Both the position numbers and the translations under genes were made by a program. From contig JAPOQK010000066.1 in the NCBI GenBank assembly GCA_026710795.1, positions 1 to 64,000 on the forward strand: a stretch of 64,000 bases of DNA, read 5' to 3'. Positions 18,771 to 28,558 of this stretch are shown here, in pieces. The notes under the pieces are model-generated. The model saw nothing but the letters and a program-made list of their open reading frames with translations, was not told the DNA's origin and made no database searches. Within the stretch, counting starts at the first letter, position 1, and each line of letters opens with the position of its first letter. Origin of the DNA: Candidatus Poribacteria bacterium. GTDB taxonomy: Bacteria; Poribacteria; WGA-4E; WGA-3G.

Positions 18771-18818
18771 AATAAGAATTTATTGGAAATTCATTATAAT
18801 CTTCAATATTAACCAGTT

Positions 18819-18857
18819 TTCTGTGTAGGTGTGGTATACGATCTCACCTACACAGAA
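18819..18857. terminator. Strong hairpin after the TPR lipoprotein gene
   Basis: TTCTGTGTAGGTG (18819-18831) pairs perfectly with CACCTACACAGAA (18845-18857) around a 13-nt loop, 48 nt after the TPR gene stop. No T-run follows, so intrinsic termination is uncertain. Confidence 0.4.
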
Positions 18858-18923
18858 CTACACTAAAATGTAAATTGCTTAATTGACCAATTTTATATTT
18901 TTTAAGTTGTTTTGAAAAAAGAC

Positions 18924-18952
18924 TTGACAATTTATATAAAATTATGTATAAT
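18924..18952 (+). promoter_or_regulatory. Perfect consensus sigma70 promoter for rho
   Basis: TTGACA (18924-18929), 17-nt spacer, TATAAT (18947-18952). The rho ATG is at 19368, so the predicted leader is about 410 nt. Confidence 0.65.
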
Positions 18953-19367
18953 AGTAGTTGAAATGATTCAAACGATGGATCAACATTCGGTCCAACACAT
19001 AAAGGATGTCATATTCCTTCCAACTTTTCATACGGACCCCTAAAATAAATTCCATATACAGTTTTTATCAGAATGTACCCGCAAACTTAAAATGTTATTT
19101 AATGCTGGTGCTTGTTTGCCTACCGGGCACGATAAAAATTTGCCCTACAATGTATAATACGTTCCAAAGTAACTTTATAATTCTATTTTTTACACACTCT
19201 GGCATTATTGACCGGAGTATAATTTACTATTAGAGACGGATCGGTACTACACGGTCCTGTCAGAAATTCAAGCATTCACCTGTTCCAAATTTAACTATAC
19301 TATACAGTAAATAAGTTAAAGGTATTGGCAAGGTTGGCACAGGTATCATCAAGGAGTATGAAATAAT

Positions 19368-20696
19368 ATGGAGAGCTTGGAAATAGGCAAGCTCCGTGAA
19401 ATGGAGATTTCCACTTTAAAAACTATGGGACAATCCTACGGTATTGATGACGGCAATTCATTACGAAAGGATGAACTCATTGCACGTATTCTTGAAGAGG
19501 TATCAGAAAAGAACATCCCTCTATATGGAAAAGGCGTGTTGCAAATCTTAGACGACCGTGACCAAAACTACGGTTTTCTACGGTCTCCACGCTCAAATTA
19601 TTTTCAGAGTGATGAAGATATATATGTTTCATCTTCACAAATACGATTGTTTGGTTTGCAGACTGGACATGTTGTAGAAGGCTTAGTGCGTCCTCCAAAA
19701 AAATCGGAGAATAAAACTGAACGCTATTATGCTTTGCTGCAGATTGAGAAAGTCAACGGTGAACCACCAGAATTAGTAAAATCTAAAATACCTTTTGATG
19801 ATCCTATGCCGGTTTTTCCGTATGAACAGTTTAAACTTGAGCATAAACCCTTTGAATTCGGCACGCGTATTATTGACCTGATTTCACCTATAGGTAAAGG
19901 ACAACGGGGTTTAATTGTCGCACCACCATACTGTGGAAAAACAACTCTGCTAAAAAATATTGCCTGCGGAATTGAAGCAAATCATCCTGAAACTTCACTC
20001 ATCTTCCTACTTATTGATGAACGCCCCGAAGAGGTAACTGATGTTAGACGCACAGTACAAGGGGAAGTTATCAGTTCAACCTTCGACGAACCTCCCGAAC
20101 GGCACATACAGGTCGGAGAAATGGCTCTTGAAAAAGCAAAACGAATGGTTGAATCCGGAGAAGATGTTGTTATTTTACTCGATAGTATGACCCGATTTGC
20201 CAGAGCACACAATATGATTGCCCCCAGTAGTGGAAGAACACTTACTGGTGGACTCGATGCTATGGCATTTGTGAAGCCACGCCGGTTCTGTGGAGCCGCA
20301 CGAAAATTTGAAGAGGGAGGAAGTCTAACGATTATCGCTTCGGTACTTGTTGATACTGAAAGTAGATCGGACACATACATCTATGAGGAATTCAAAGGAA
20401 CAGCAAACATGGAAATCCACATGGATCGAACACTGTTAGAACTACAGATCTTTCCCGCTATCAACATCGAAAAATCCAGAACTCGTCGCGAAGAACTATT
20501 GTTAAAGCCTGAGGTCCTCAACAAAGTGTGGGCTTTACGAAAGTTTATTAGTCAGATGAGCATGGCTGAATCAATGGAATTATTACTGCAACAATTTAGC
20601 AAGTACAAAACCAATGAAGAATTCCTTGATAGGATGACTGCTGAGGCAGGAGATGGAGGAAAACCGCGACCTAAACCCGTCAGAAATGGAAAATAA
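19368..20696 (+). CDS. rho: Transcription termination factor Rho
   Basis: 442 residues, the normal Rho length. It has the N-terminal helical/OB-fold RNA-binding part (FLRSPRSNY block), then the hexameric RecA-like ATPase with LLIDERPEEVTDVRR, DSMTRFARAHN and the family block GGSLTIIASVL ahead of FEEFKGT-like YEEFKGTANMEIH. The P-loop reads APPYCGKTT (185-193), where most Rho proteins have PPKAGKT. Lys191 and Thr192 are kept, but the preceding Lys and Ala are Tyr188 and Cys189. The start is preceded by AAGGAGTATG. rpmE, prfA and prmC follow in the classical order. Confidence 0.95.
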   Translation: MESLEIGKLREMEISTLKTMGQSYGIDDGNSLRKDELIARILEEVSEKNIPLYGKGVLQILDDRDQNYGFLRSPRSNYFQSDEDIYVSSSQIRLFGLQTGHVVEGLVRPPKKSENKTERYYALLQIEKVNGEPPELVKSKIPFDDPMPVFPYEQFKLEHKPFEFGTRIIDLISPIGKGQRGLIVAPPYCGKTTLLKNIACGIEANHPETSLIFLLIDERPEEVTDVRRTVQGEVISSTFDEPPERHIQVGEMALEKAKRMVESGEDVVILLDSMTRFARAHNMIAPSSGRTLTGGLDAMAFVKPRRFCGAARKFEEGGSLTIIASVLVDTESRSDTYIYEEFKGTANMEIHMDRTLLELQIFPAINIEKSRTRREELLLKPEVLNKVWALRKFISQMSMAESMELLLQQFSKYKTNEEFLDRMTAEAGDGGKPRPKPVRNGK

Positions 20697-20827
20697 TTGG
20701 TCGGTTCTGTACATCCTCAGTTAATGGTAATACTCTATTTTTTATTTGTATTTGTTCTTAATTTTCACTTAAATGGTTATTTATGACCATCAACAATCTA
20801 AAGGAGCTTTTTTACGGGAGTTAACTT

Positions 20828-21040
20828 ATGAAACCTGAAATCCATCCAGAAACAACAGAATGCACTATCAACTGTGTCTGTGGTGCAACTTATCAAACAT
20901 TTACAGTCGGATCTGAGATGAGAGTAGATGTTTGTGCAAAATGCCATCCGTTCTATACTGGTCAACAAACAAGATTTATTGATACTGCTGGACGAGTAGA
21001 AAGTTTCCGGCGTCGTTATGGTATTAAGGATGAATCATAG
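20828..21040 (+). CDS. rpmE: 50S ribosomal protein L31
   Basis: A 70-residue L31 of the zinc-binding type: C16-x-C18 and C36-x2-C39 form the ligand set, and the C-terminal half has the conserved HPFYTG and FRRRYG blocks. AAAGGAG and ACGGGAG lie upstream of the ATG. Its position between rho and prfA is a common bacterial arrangement. Confidence 0.93.
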   Translation: MKPEIHPETTECTINCVCGATYQTFTVGSEMRVDVCAKCHPFYTGQQTRFIDTAGRVESFRRRYGIKDES

Positions 21041-21145
21041 CATACCAAAATAACTTGTACTATGTTCACCAGTTAATACAATTCCTTAGTTTTAACTATT
21101 ATATTCTTGTGTATATTTGGAAATTAGAAAATAAAGTGTAATGTC

Positions 21146-22219
21146 ATGTTAGAGAAACTCAAAGACATACAAAATAAATTCATTGATGTTGAAAAATCCT
21201 TGAGCGATCCTGCACAGATATCTAACCCACAACGTCTGCAGGAACTCTCAAAACTCCATGCAGAATTATCTCCAATAGTTTCGGCATATAAGGATTATAA
21301 ACAGTTAGAAACTGCTATTGAGGATACACAGATGATGTTGGATGAAGAATCTGATGAAGATATGCTGGAGTTAGCACAAGAAGAATTAAATCAACTTGAA
21401 AATCAGCAAGAAAATCTGATTGAATCACTTAAAATGCTACTCGTTCCAAAAGATCCTAACGATGAGAAAAACGTTATTATTGAAATACGTGCGGGAACAG
21501 GTGGAGAGGAAGCAAGTTTATTTGCTGCTGAGATCTTCAGGATGTACACACGATTCGCTGAGAGACATAATTGGAAGGTCGAAATGTTCAGCGCAAATGC
21601 AACTGGCTTAAAGGGATTCAAAGAGGCGATCTTTTCAATTGAAGGTAAATCTGCATATAGCCTTCTAAAATATGAAGGTGGTATTCATCGCGTACAACGT
21701 ATTCCAACTACCGAAACAAGTGGACGCATTCATACTTCTGCAGTCACGGTTGCCGTACTGCCTGAAGCAGAAGAAGTTGATTTGCAAATTGATGAAGCTA
21801 CTGAATTAAGAATAGATACCTACCGATCTTCAGGTCCTGGTGGACAGAGTGTTAATACAACAGACTCTGCTATTCGCATAACACATCTTCCCACAGGTCT
21901 TGTTGTAACACAGCAAGATGAAAAGTCACAGCACAAAAATCGGTCCAAGGCTATGAAGATTTTACGTGCACGGCTGCAAGAAATAAAACAGGCAGAATTG
22001 GACAGTGAACGTGCCGAAACCCGAAGATCGATGGTCGGAAGTGGTGATAGAAGCGAAAAAATACGCACATATAACTTCCCGCAATCACGTGTAACCGATC
22101 ACCGTATCAAATTCACTTCGCATCAATTAGAGTCTGTATTAGATGGAGATTTAGATGCCTTTATCGAAAGGTTGACAACTGCAGACCAAGCAGAAAAGTT
22201 AAAGAACGAAGTAACTTAA
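21146..22219 (+). CDS. prfA: Peptide chain release factor 1
   Basis: 357 residues. The GGQ catalytic tripeptide (232-234) sits in SSGPGGQSVNTT, and the stop-codon recognition tripeptide region reads RIPTTETSGR (P-x-T class), which marks it as RF1 (UAG/UAA) rather than RF2. The ATG has no strong Shine-Dalgarno sequence. prmC, which encodes the methyltransferase for the GGQ glutamine, follows by 137 nt, the usual pairing. Confidence 0.95.
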   Translation: MLEKLKDIQNKFIDVEKSLSDPAQISNPQRLQELSKLHAELSPIVSAYKDYKQLETAIEDTQMMLDEESDEDMLELAQEELNQLENQQENLIESLKMLLVPKDPNDEKNVIIEIRAGTGGEEASLFAAEIFRMYTRFAERHNWKVEMFSANATGLKGFKEAIFSIEGKSAYSLLKYEGGIHRVQRIPTTETSGRIHTSAVTVAVLPEAEEVDLQIDEATELRIDTYRSSGPGGQSVNTTDSAIRITHLPTGLVVTQQDEKSQHKNRSKAMKILRARLQEIKQAELDSERAETRRSMVGSGDRSEKIRTYNFPQSRVTDHRIKFTSHQLESVLDGDLDAFIERLTTADQAEKLKNEVT

Positions 22220-22356
22220 GGACATAGACGCATATTCTGTAAAATCAAAATGAATGGATACAAGTTCGGTATTTATCATTTCTATAGATCCATCCAAGTT
22301 TACACCTTCCATATATAGTTATCTCACTTGTGGAGTTCACGATAAACATTTAGAAT

Positions 22357-23226
22357 ATGGCTACCAAAATCTGGCACGTGCTTGAACTCCTTGAGTGGAC
22401 AACAGGTTATTTTGAAAAACACAACATCCCCAACCCAAGATTAGATGCTGAAGTATTACTTGGACATCTACTCGATAAAAGCCGTCTACAACTATACCTA
22501 CATTTTGATATGCCCGTCTTTCAAAATGATTTGACAGTGTTGCGTGAATTGATTAAGAAACGGGTAGCAAGAACACCAATTAGTTATTTAACTAACTGCA
22601 AGGAGTTCATGTCACTTGATTTCTATGTAGATGAACGTGTGTTAATCCCGCGTCCAGAAACAGAATTCATTGTGGAAAAGATCCTTGATACTGAACAGGA
22701 TACAAGTCAACGTATATTAGAAATAGGAACGGGTAGCGGAGTTATTGCGACTGCACTCGCAGTTAACAGACCTGAATGGGAAATCATCGCAACTGACATA
22801 TCTCACGATGCATTGGAAGTTGCACAAAAAAATACAGATGAACACGAATGTACTGAACGAATTACTTTGCTGCATGGTAATCTCTTTGAACCACTTAATC
22901 ATCTAAATTCCTTGCATTTTAACTGGATTGTATCCAACCCACCTTATGTAAAAACATGTGAACATGATACATTATGTTCTGACATCAGAGACTATGAACC
23001 CCACATAGCACTATTCGCTGGTGAAGATGGTTTATCCATAATACGTTCCTTAATTGCTGAAGCACCGAATTTTCTCTATCCTAAAGGAATACTCATCTTT
23101 GAAATTGGCGATACACAAGCAGAACCTGTTAGAGATTTACTGCAAGAGCAACCAGCGTACAAGGACTATGAATTTATTAAAGATTATGCAGAAATCGAAC
23201 GTGTTGTGGTCGCATGTGTTGAATGA
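22357..23226 (+). CDS. prmC: Release-factor glutamine methyltransferase PrmC
   Basis: 289 residues, an SAM-dependent methyltransferase that modifies the glutamine of the release-factor GGQ motif. Seen: the N-terminal helical domain, the SAM-binding motif EIGTGSGVIA near 127, and the catalytic NPPY at 194-197. The context after prfA supports the name. The ATG lacks an obvious SD. Ends with TGA. Confidence 0.93.
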   Translation: MATKIWHVLELLEWTTGYFEKHNIPNPRLDAEVLLGHLLDKSRLQLYLHFDMPVFQNDLTVLRELIKKRVARTPISYLTNCKEFMSLDFYVDERVLIPRPETEFIVEKILDTEQDTSQRILEIGTGSGVIATALAVNRPEWEIIATDISHDALEVAQKNTDEHECTERITLLHGNLFEPLNHLNSLHFNWIVSNPPYVKTCEHDTLCSDIRDYEPHIALFAGEDGLSIIRSLIAEAPNFLYPKGILIFEIGDTQAEPVRDLLQEQPAYKDYEFIKDYAEIERVVVACVE

Positions 23227-23315
23227 TCTACCTGATCTTAGTTTGTAATGTCTATTTATTGAAGTGCTTTTTTCTAATTCTATATATCCTGTCACTTTAA
23301 AATATCACATAATAC

Positions 23316-23344
23316 TTGACACAAAAGCCACCTAAAGATAAACT
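23316..23344 (+). promoter_or_regulatory. Putative sigma70 promoter for the D-threonine-aldolase-like gene
   Basis: TTGACA (23316-23321), 17-nt spacer, TAAACT (23339-23344), 28 nt before the ATG at 23373. Confidence 0.45.
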
Positions 23345-23372
23345 GAAATAGAATCCATTTGAAGGTATTCCT

Positions 23373-24416
23373 ATGCATATTAATGACCTGGACACTCCTA
23401 CTCTAATCGCTGACTTAGATGTACTTGAGAGAAATATTAGTGGAATGGCAAACCATTGCAGTGAGATTGGTATACCGCTTCGTGCTCATACCAAAACTCA
23501 TAAAGTACCAGAGATTGCAAAATTACAAGTTGATGCTGGTTCTCAAGGGATAACGTGCCAAAAGTTAGGGGAAGCAGAAGTGATGGTTGATGCTGGAATC
23601 GATGACATCCTAATACCTTATAATATCGTTGGGAAACATAAGTTGCAGCGGTTAACAGATTTGGTTAAACGAGCAAAGATTATAGTTGCACTTGATTCTG
23701 AGGAGACAGCAAAAGGTATTTCACATCAAGCGACAGCAGATGGGTGCGTCATCCCTGTTATAGTGGAACTGGATACAGGAAGCAGACGATGTGGAGTCGG
23801 TTCTCCACAAGATGCACACCGACTTGCCCAAAAGGTTGTAGAAATGCAAGGTGTTGATTTTCAAGGTGTGATGACCTACCCAAGCAATGTAAACGCGAAA
23901 CCTTTCATTTCTGAAACAGTTGATCTATTTAGGAAAGATGGTATTCCCGTGAATATTATCAGTGGTGGTGGAACAGGATCTGAAGCAGCATCCAAAGAAA
24001 TTGGTTGCACCGAAACGCGAAGCGGTTCTTATGTATATGAAGGGATGACGCGTATAGGAAATTCAGAAATGTTGTCACATGAGCGATGTGTCCTTAGGGT
24101 CCTCGTTACAGTTGTAAGCACCCCCACTCCTGATAGAATCATCATTGATGGGGGACAAAAGACATTTGCAAGTTACCCTCCTACACCTTATGGACATATA
24201 ATTGAACATCCTGATGCGAAAATATATGGAATGTCTGTTGAACATGGGCATGTTGATGTTAGCGAATGTTCTCATCGGTTTCGTGTAGGTGAAAGGCTAT
24301 CTGTGATACCACTGCACCAGGGAATGACAAGTAACTTGCATGACGAACTCGTAGGTGTACGTGGACATACAGTTGAAACTAAATGGCAAATTGCCGGAAG
24401 AGGAAAGGTGAAATAA
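23373..24416 (+). CDS. PLP-dependent D-threonine aldolase / DSD1-like enzyme
   Basis: A 347-residue fold-type III PLP enzyme (alanine-racemase-like N-terminal barrel). The PLP-lysine region RAHTKTHK is at 37-44 (K41 expected to bind PLP). The C-terminal part has the HGHVDVSE and PLHQGMT blocks that carry metal ligands in D-threonine aldolases and D-serine dehydratases. It likely cleaves or dehydrates a D-hydroxy amino acid. A PhyH gene overlaps its stop by 1 nt (TAATG), so the two are translationally coupled. Confidence 0.8.
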   Translation: MHINDLDTPTLIADLDVLERNISGMANHCSEIGIPLRAHTKTHKVPEIAKLQVDAGSQGITCQKLGEAEVMVDAGIDDILIPYNIVGKHKLQRLTDLVKRAKIIVALDSEETAKGISHQATADGCVIPVIVELDTGSRRCGVGSPQDAHRLAQKVVEMQGVDFQGVMTYPSNVNAKPFISETVDLFRKDGIPVNIISGGGTGSEAASKEIGCTETRSGSYVYEGMTRIGNSEMLSHERCVLRVLVTVVSTPTPDRIIIDGGQKTFASYPPTPYGHIIEHPDAKIYGMSVEHGHVDVSECSHRFRVGERLSVIPLHQGMTSNLHDELVGVRGHTVETKWQIAGRGKVK

Positions 24417-25132
24417 TGATACGACCAACTCCGGAACAGAAAAGACAGTGGGAAAATGAAGGTTATCTCGTATTTGAAAACGCAATTCAAGGTGACGAGT
24501 TGAAGCGGCTGCAATCAACTTTTGATTTTTGGGCTGCAGAATGTAAGGATGAATGGTTGGATAAGGTAGAAACAGGTGACGCAGCAGCTACATTCTATGA
24601 CATTCCAAATCCTCTTGAAAAAGACACTATTTTCATAGACATAATTGATCACCCAAGTTATTATGGGGCGTTGATGGAATTTACGGAAGACGACTTGATT
24701 CTGTTAGGTCCGCAAGTCAGAACAGTTGCACCCTTTCCTGTGAGTTATACAGCTTGGCATCCAGATGTTGGTAAGGACAGTCCGCTTCACATAAAAGTGC
24801 AAATTTATGTAAGTGATGTACCTGCCAAAGGAGGGGAATTTGGGTTTGTACCTGGTAGTCACAAACCGGATTCTGGTCCATACCAGCGTCCATTACTACA
24901 AGAGAGCATGCCGGGACATAAGACATTCCCGGGCAAAGCAGGAACTGCGATCATGTTCAATTCATGCGGTTGGCATGTATCTATGGACAATGCAACAGAT
25001 GAGCCAAGAAAATCAATTATCCTGATTTATGAGAAACGCACGTCTGGAAGGATTGGACCTACGCAGTTCGCATCTATATCAAAATACTGCACAACACCTG
25101 AGCGTCGGAGATTATTCAGTCTACCGGAATAA
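24416..25132 (+). CDS. PhyH-family (phytanoyl-CoA dioxygenase-like) Fe(II)/2-oxoglutarate oxygenase
   Basis: 238 residues with the iron-binding triad H115-x-D117 ... H187 and an Arg (R198) in position to hold 2-oxoglutarate. The typical FVPGSHK strand lies between. I chose ATG 24416, which overlaps the stop of the aldolase-like gene; the open frame extends 11 codons further into that gene. Substrates of bacterial PhyH enzymes vary widely and cannot be inferred here. It is one of three family members in the window. Confidence 0.82.
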   Translation: MIRPTPEQKRQWENEGYLVFENAIQGDELKRLQSTFDFWAAECKDEWLDKVETGDAAATFYDIPNPLEKDTIFIDIIDHPSYYGALMEFTEDDLILLGPQVRTVAPFPVSYTAWHPDVGKDSPLHIKVQIYVSDVPAKGGEFGFVPGSHKPDSGPYQRPLLQESMPGHKTFPGKAGTAIMFNSCGWHVSMDNATDEPRKSIILIYEKRTSGRIGPTQFASISKYCTTPERRRLFSLPE

Positions 25133-25194
25133 CTGTATCGTTAATCTTATCTCTATCAATCCACATTAACAACGTTGGATAAGGATACTTTAAT

Positions 25195-26094
25195 ATGCCA
25201 AGAATTGATGCACATCTACATGTGTTTACTAAAGTAACTCCTGAATTCCCACGGGAAGCTACGCCAATTTGTCCTGCTGAACGAGAGGAACCTGTTGAAA
25301 AACTATTGGATGTTATGGAAAAACACCAGATTGACCAAGCAGTACTTGTTCAAATCGGTGGAACAGGTATAGAACATCACAGTTATCTATTGCACTGTCT
25401 GAATAGATATCCAGATAGGTTTCTCGGTATAGGAGTTGTTCCAATCAATCATCCAGATCCTACTGAACACATGTCAGAATTATCAGAATGCACGGGTCTT
25501 ATTGGTTTTAGACTATTTGAACTTGGTGGACCAAGAGATATTTTTGAAACGAAAGATGTTCGAGAAATTAAGGCATATCATATCTGGAAGTGTGCAGCGG
25601 AAAAAGATTATGTGTTGTGGTTATATCCACGTTCAATTGATGCACACCTTCTTCCATATCTGATACAGGAATTTCCACAAGTCCGTGTTGTTCTCAATCA
25701 TCTTGGCATGACACCCGGTAAAGGTAAATTCACATTGGATGAACTCGGTAGACCACAGATACAGGTATCAGGATATAATCTAAATATGCATACAACATAT
25801 AGGTTGGCGCGGTATGAGAACGTAACGGTTCATCTGTCTGGACAGTATGCATTCAGTAAACAAGATTACCCATACAAGGATTTAGCAGGTATGCATCACA
25901 ATTTGCTAAACGATTTTGGATCAAAGCGATTGATGTGGGCAACAGATTTTCCTTGGATTTTAGAAGAACCGGGTTACGGGGAACTTACGTCAGTAATTGA
26001 AAAATTACTACCAAATCTATCACAACGTGAGTTAGACGACATCATGGGTGGGAATGCTAAACGGATTTTGCGCTTTCCAAACAGAAATACATAG
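25195..26094 (+). CDS. Amidohydrolase-family TIM-barrel hydrolase
   Basis: A 299-residue amidohydrolase_2-type metal hydrolase (related to 2-pyrone-4,6-dicarboxylate lactonase). Seen: N-terminal metal motif H7-L-H9 in RIDAHLHVF, the mid-barrel LNHLGM block, and WATDFPW with the C-terminal metal-site Asp. ATAAGGATAC precedes the ATG. It follows the PhyH gene by 62 nt on the same strand. The substrate is unknown. Confidence 0.8.
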   Translation: MPRIDAHLHVFTKVTPEFPREATPICPAEREEPVEKLLDVMEKHQIDQAVLVQIGGTGIEHHSYLLHCLNRYPDRFLGIGVVPINHPDPTEHMSELSECTGLIGFRLFELGGPRDIFETKDVREIKAYHIWKCAAEKDYVLWLYPRSIDAHLLPYLIQEFPQVRVVLNHLGMTPGKGKFTLDELGRPQIQVSGYNLNMHTTYRLARYENVTVHLSGQYAFSKQDYPYKDLAGMHHNLLNDFGSKRLMWATDFPWILEEPGYGELTSVIEKLLPNLSQRELDDIMGGNAKRILRFPNRNT

Positions 26095-26129
26095 AATATG
26101 AAGGGAAGCTGCAAGTACTCACATCTATT

Positions 26130-27815
26130 CTAATCCGATCTCAGACGCGATAAGCCAACATACAATAGAATAATCCCTCCTGTACCGATAAGGATTCCGA
26201 TCCACGATGATAAACCGAGTGCTGCAGGTAGATAACCACAGATCAATGCGATGACTGCGACGGTCAATGCATAAGGCATTTGTGTTCTCACATGGTGCAT
26301 CGGATCACAACTACTCACAATAGCACTTAAGATAGTCGTATCGGATATTGGGGAACAGTGATCCCCAAAAATAGCACCATCCAGTACCGCAGCTAAGCAG
26401 ATGATCGTCGTGATCCCATAAATATCCCCATCAAGAACAAAGGCGACTGGAATTGCAGTCGGAATAAGTATCGCCATTGTACCCCAACTCGTGCCAGTAG
26501 CAAAAGATGTAAGTGATGCGACTACAAATACCAGAGCAGGAAACCAAAGCGGAGAAACGACATCGCTAAGAAGTGAGGCGATAAAATCTCCCGTCATCAA
26601 TTTATCACAACTTGCTTTTATTCCCCATGCACATAGGATAATTGCTATGGGTAGGAGTGTTCCCGATAGTCCTTCTTTGACTGCTTTACTGATTTGTTGA
26701 ATGGACATTTTTGAAAATACTAATCCACATAGGATTGCAGCAACAAATGAAGTTATAGCAGAAGAAGCGAGAACCTTGACATTGTTAGCATCAGAAAGTG
26801 CGTTTCTCCACGAAGTCAGAGAAAAAATGGATCCACTCCCATTGCCATCAATCCATAATCCGCCTAAAATCATACTAAAAAGAAGTGTAAGTGGAATCAC
26901 AGCAGAAAGTAATTGTGTGTTGGTGTTAACAGTGTTTATATCAGTGGTCATTCCTCCCATGACTTTCGCATCGTGTGCTGAGACTTCACCAGTATTTTGG
27001 GCACGAGATTGAGCATTCCTCATCATACCGTAATCACGACCACTGATAGCGTTTATAATCACGAATAAGATGGTCAACATACAATAGAAACGGAATGGCA
27101 ATGCATCAAAGAACATTGAATAACCATCGGTATTTAAACCGATATTGTCTGCAACTGCTTGAAACAGTCCCACTTCGTATCCAATCCAAGTGCTAACAAA
27201 AGCAAGTCCTGCTATCGGGGCACTGGTAGAGTCTACTATATATGCCAACTTTTCACGACTCACTTTATATTTATCTGTGATAGGTCGCATTGTAGGACCG
27301 ACGAGCATCGCGTTGCTATAATCCCCAATGAAGATAACTGTTCCCATAATTGCGGTAATGAATTGTGTAGAACGGGGACCTATGGCGAAACGAGATAGTA
27401 TTGTAATAACACTTGCAATTCCTCCTGACGCTATGACAACTGAGATCATAGACATCATAAAGAAGACAAATAGGATTACCCAGAAGTTGAATAGGTCGAT
27501 ACCATCATTGCTTATCGTAACTGCGCGTGCAAACCAAACTACTTCCAATCCAAATGACTTTATGGATATGTCGTGTTGAACCAATGCAAGATGAACCCAT
27601 GAAAGAAGTAAACCTGTTCCTACGGCAACACCAAGACTTAGAAATAACCGTGTTGTTATTACTGCTAATGTAATTGCTATTAAGGGGGGTATTACGCTAA
27701 ACCACCACACATCAGTCCCATCATCGGCTGTGATGTTGGGAAATTGCCAGATTAGGACTAAGCATATAACTAAAAAGATTGGAACACAGATCAGTGACTT
27801 TTGCTTATAGTTCAA
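26130..27815 (-). CDS. NhaC-family Na+/H+ antiporter
   Basis: A 561-residue integral membrane protein with about a dozen hydrophobic segments. It carries the family signature GDHCSPISDTT in the C-terminal half and SLTSFATGTSWGTM before it, both typical of NhaC-type transporters (Na+/H+, malate/lactate or Met/Tyr exchange). It starts at TTG 27815, with GAGG seven nt upstream on the minus strand. A TTGAAT/TATGCT promoter lies further upstream. It is a single gene convergent with the amidohydrolase. The transported ion is inferred from the family. Confidence 0.85.
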   Translation of the reverse strand: MNYKQKSLICVPIFLVICLVLIWQFPNITADDGTDVWWFSVIPPLIAITLAVITTRLFLSLGVAVGTGLLLSWVHLALVQHDISIKSFGLEVVWFARAVTISNDGIDLFNFWVILFVFFMMSMISVVIASGGIASVITILSRFAIGPRSTQFITAIMGTVIFIGDYSNAMLVGPTMRPITDKYKVSREKLAYIVDSTSAPIAGLAFVSTWIGYEVGLFQAVADNIGLNTDGYSMFFDALPFRFYCMLTILFVIINAISGRDYGMMRNAQSRAQNTGEVSAHDAKVMGGMTTDINTVNTNTQLLSAVIPLTLLFSMILGGLWIDGNGSGSIFSLTSWRNALSDANNVKVLASSAITSFVAAILCGLVFSKMSIQQISKAVKEGLSGTLLPIAIILCAWGIKASCDKLMTGDFIASLLSDVVSPLWFPALVFVVASLTSFATGTSWGTMAILIPTAIPVAFVLDGDIYGITTIICLAAVLDGAIFGDHCSPISDTTILSAIVSSCDPMHHVRTQMPYALTVAVIALICGYLPAALGLSSWIGILIGTGGIILLYVGLSRLRSD

Positions 27816-27864
27816 AGATTACCTCAACAATTGTGTGACTTTCAGATTTCTAATTACCAAAGTT

Positions 27865-27893
27865 AGCATACCACATATTATTAATTTATTCAA
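27865..27893 (-). promoter_or_regulatory. Putative promoter of the NhaC-family gene
   Basis: On the minus strand TTGAAT (complement of 27888-27893), 17-nt spacer, TATGCT (complement of 27865-27870), about 50 nt before the TTG start. Confidence 0.45.
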
Positions 27894-28019
27894 GTAATGG
27901 CATTGGGTGTGCAAAGTTATTTGCATAGAGATAACAATGAAACACTATACACAGAACTTCGGATATCAGATTGGGCTGCAAATTGTTTGTCTTGTATTTT
28001 CATTGGATTTTCCGCCTTT

Positions 28020-28066
28020 AAAAAGATACCGTATGGTGTCTTTTTTTTACATTACGGTATCTTTTT
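28020..28066. repeat. 14-bp perfect inverted repeat with A/T flanks
   Basis: AAAAAGATACCGTA (28020-28033) and TACGGTATCTTTTT (28053-28066) are exact complements. The A-rich and T-rich ends give the shape of a bidirectional intrinsic terminator, but no gene ends next to it. Confidence 0.55.
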
Positions 28067-28558
28067 GGTGTTGTGGTCTGGTTGTAGTTCCTGTCTGGGT
28101 TTACGAGTTATTTTTATCGGTTTTTTCAGCTTTAAAATTTTCAAAAACGGTATCTTTTGTATTTGCTGGGTTGTATAAGGTTTTTGGTTACTTTCGAATT
28201 GTCGAATTCCCTGTCGGAGGTCGGTATGTTCGTTCCGATCTACGAATCTTTGAATCGTGCCAAATCGCACGATATTTTTTACGCTTATATTGCCTTCTCG
28301 ATTTTTGTTATGGTTTATGTATATTTTTTGGTCGCTTTTTCTGGTTGAGTTGATGGTGTTGTATGTTTTGTTTTTCATAGTGGTAGTATTATAACACGGG
28401 ATTGTGAGGGTTGGAAGAGTGAAGTTGGGTTTGGAACAATATGTTTCATGTATGTTTCAGAATCTTGGAATTGTCTGAACCAGGATTTACCAAATCAACG
28501 GTATGAACCCCTGTTGGCGTTCCCCGGGATTATAGGATTTTCCGGATAAGAGAAGAGG

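Larger units (their letters stand above)
18771..19367. other. Non-coding interval: hairpin, consensus promoter and long rho leader
   Basis: 597 nt between the TPR lipoprotein and rho. It holds a 13-bp hairpin (18819-18857), a consensus promoter (18924-18952) and about 410 nt of transcribed leader. The leader contains a 7-bp inverted repeat TTTAACT/AGTTAAA (19290-19296, 19314-19320). No convincing coding sequence or known riboswitch was recognised. Rho genes are often autoregulated through a leader, so this may be a regulatory 5' region. Confidence 0.5.

Noticed and set aside
19006-19233. 75-codon frame in the rho leader
   Set aside because: No SD at its ATG, no recognisable protein, composition like the surrounding non-coding DNA; a leader-peptide role cannot be supported.
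27897-28378. Overlapping open frames in the T/G-rich tract on both strands
   Set aside because: Hydrophobic or Lys/Asn-rich low-complexity translations produced by base skew, no start signals, no recognisable domain.
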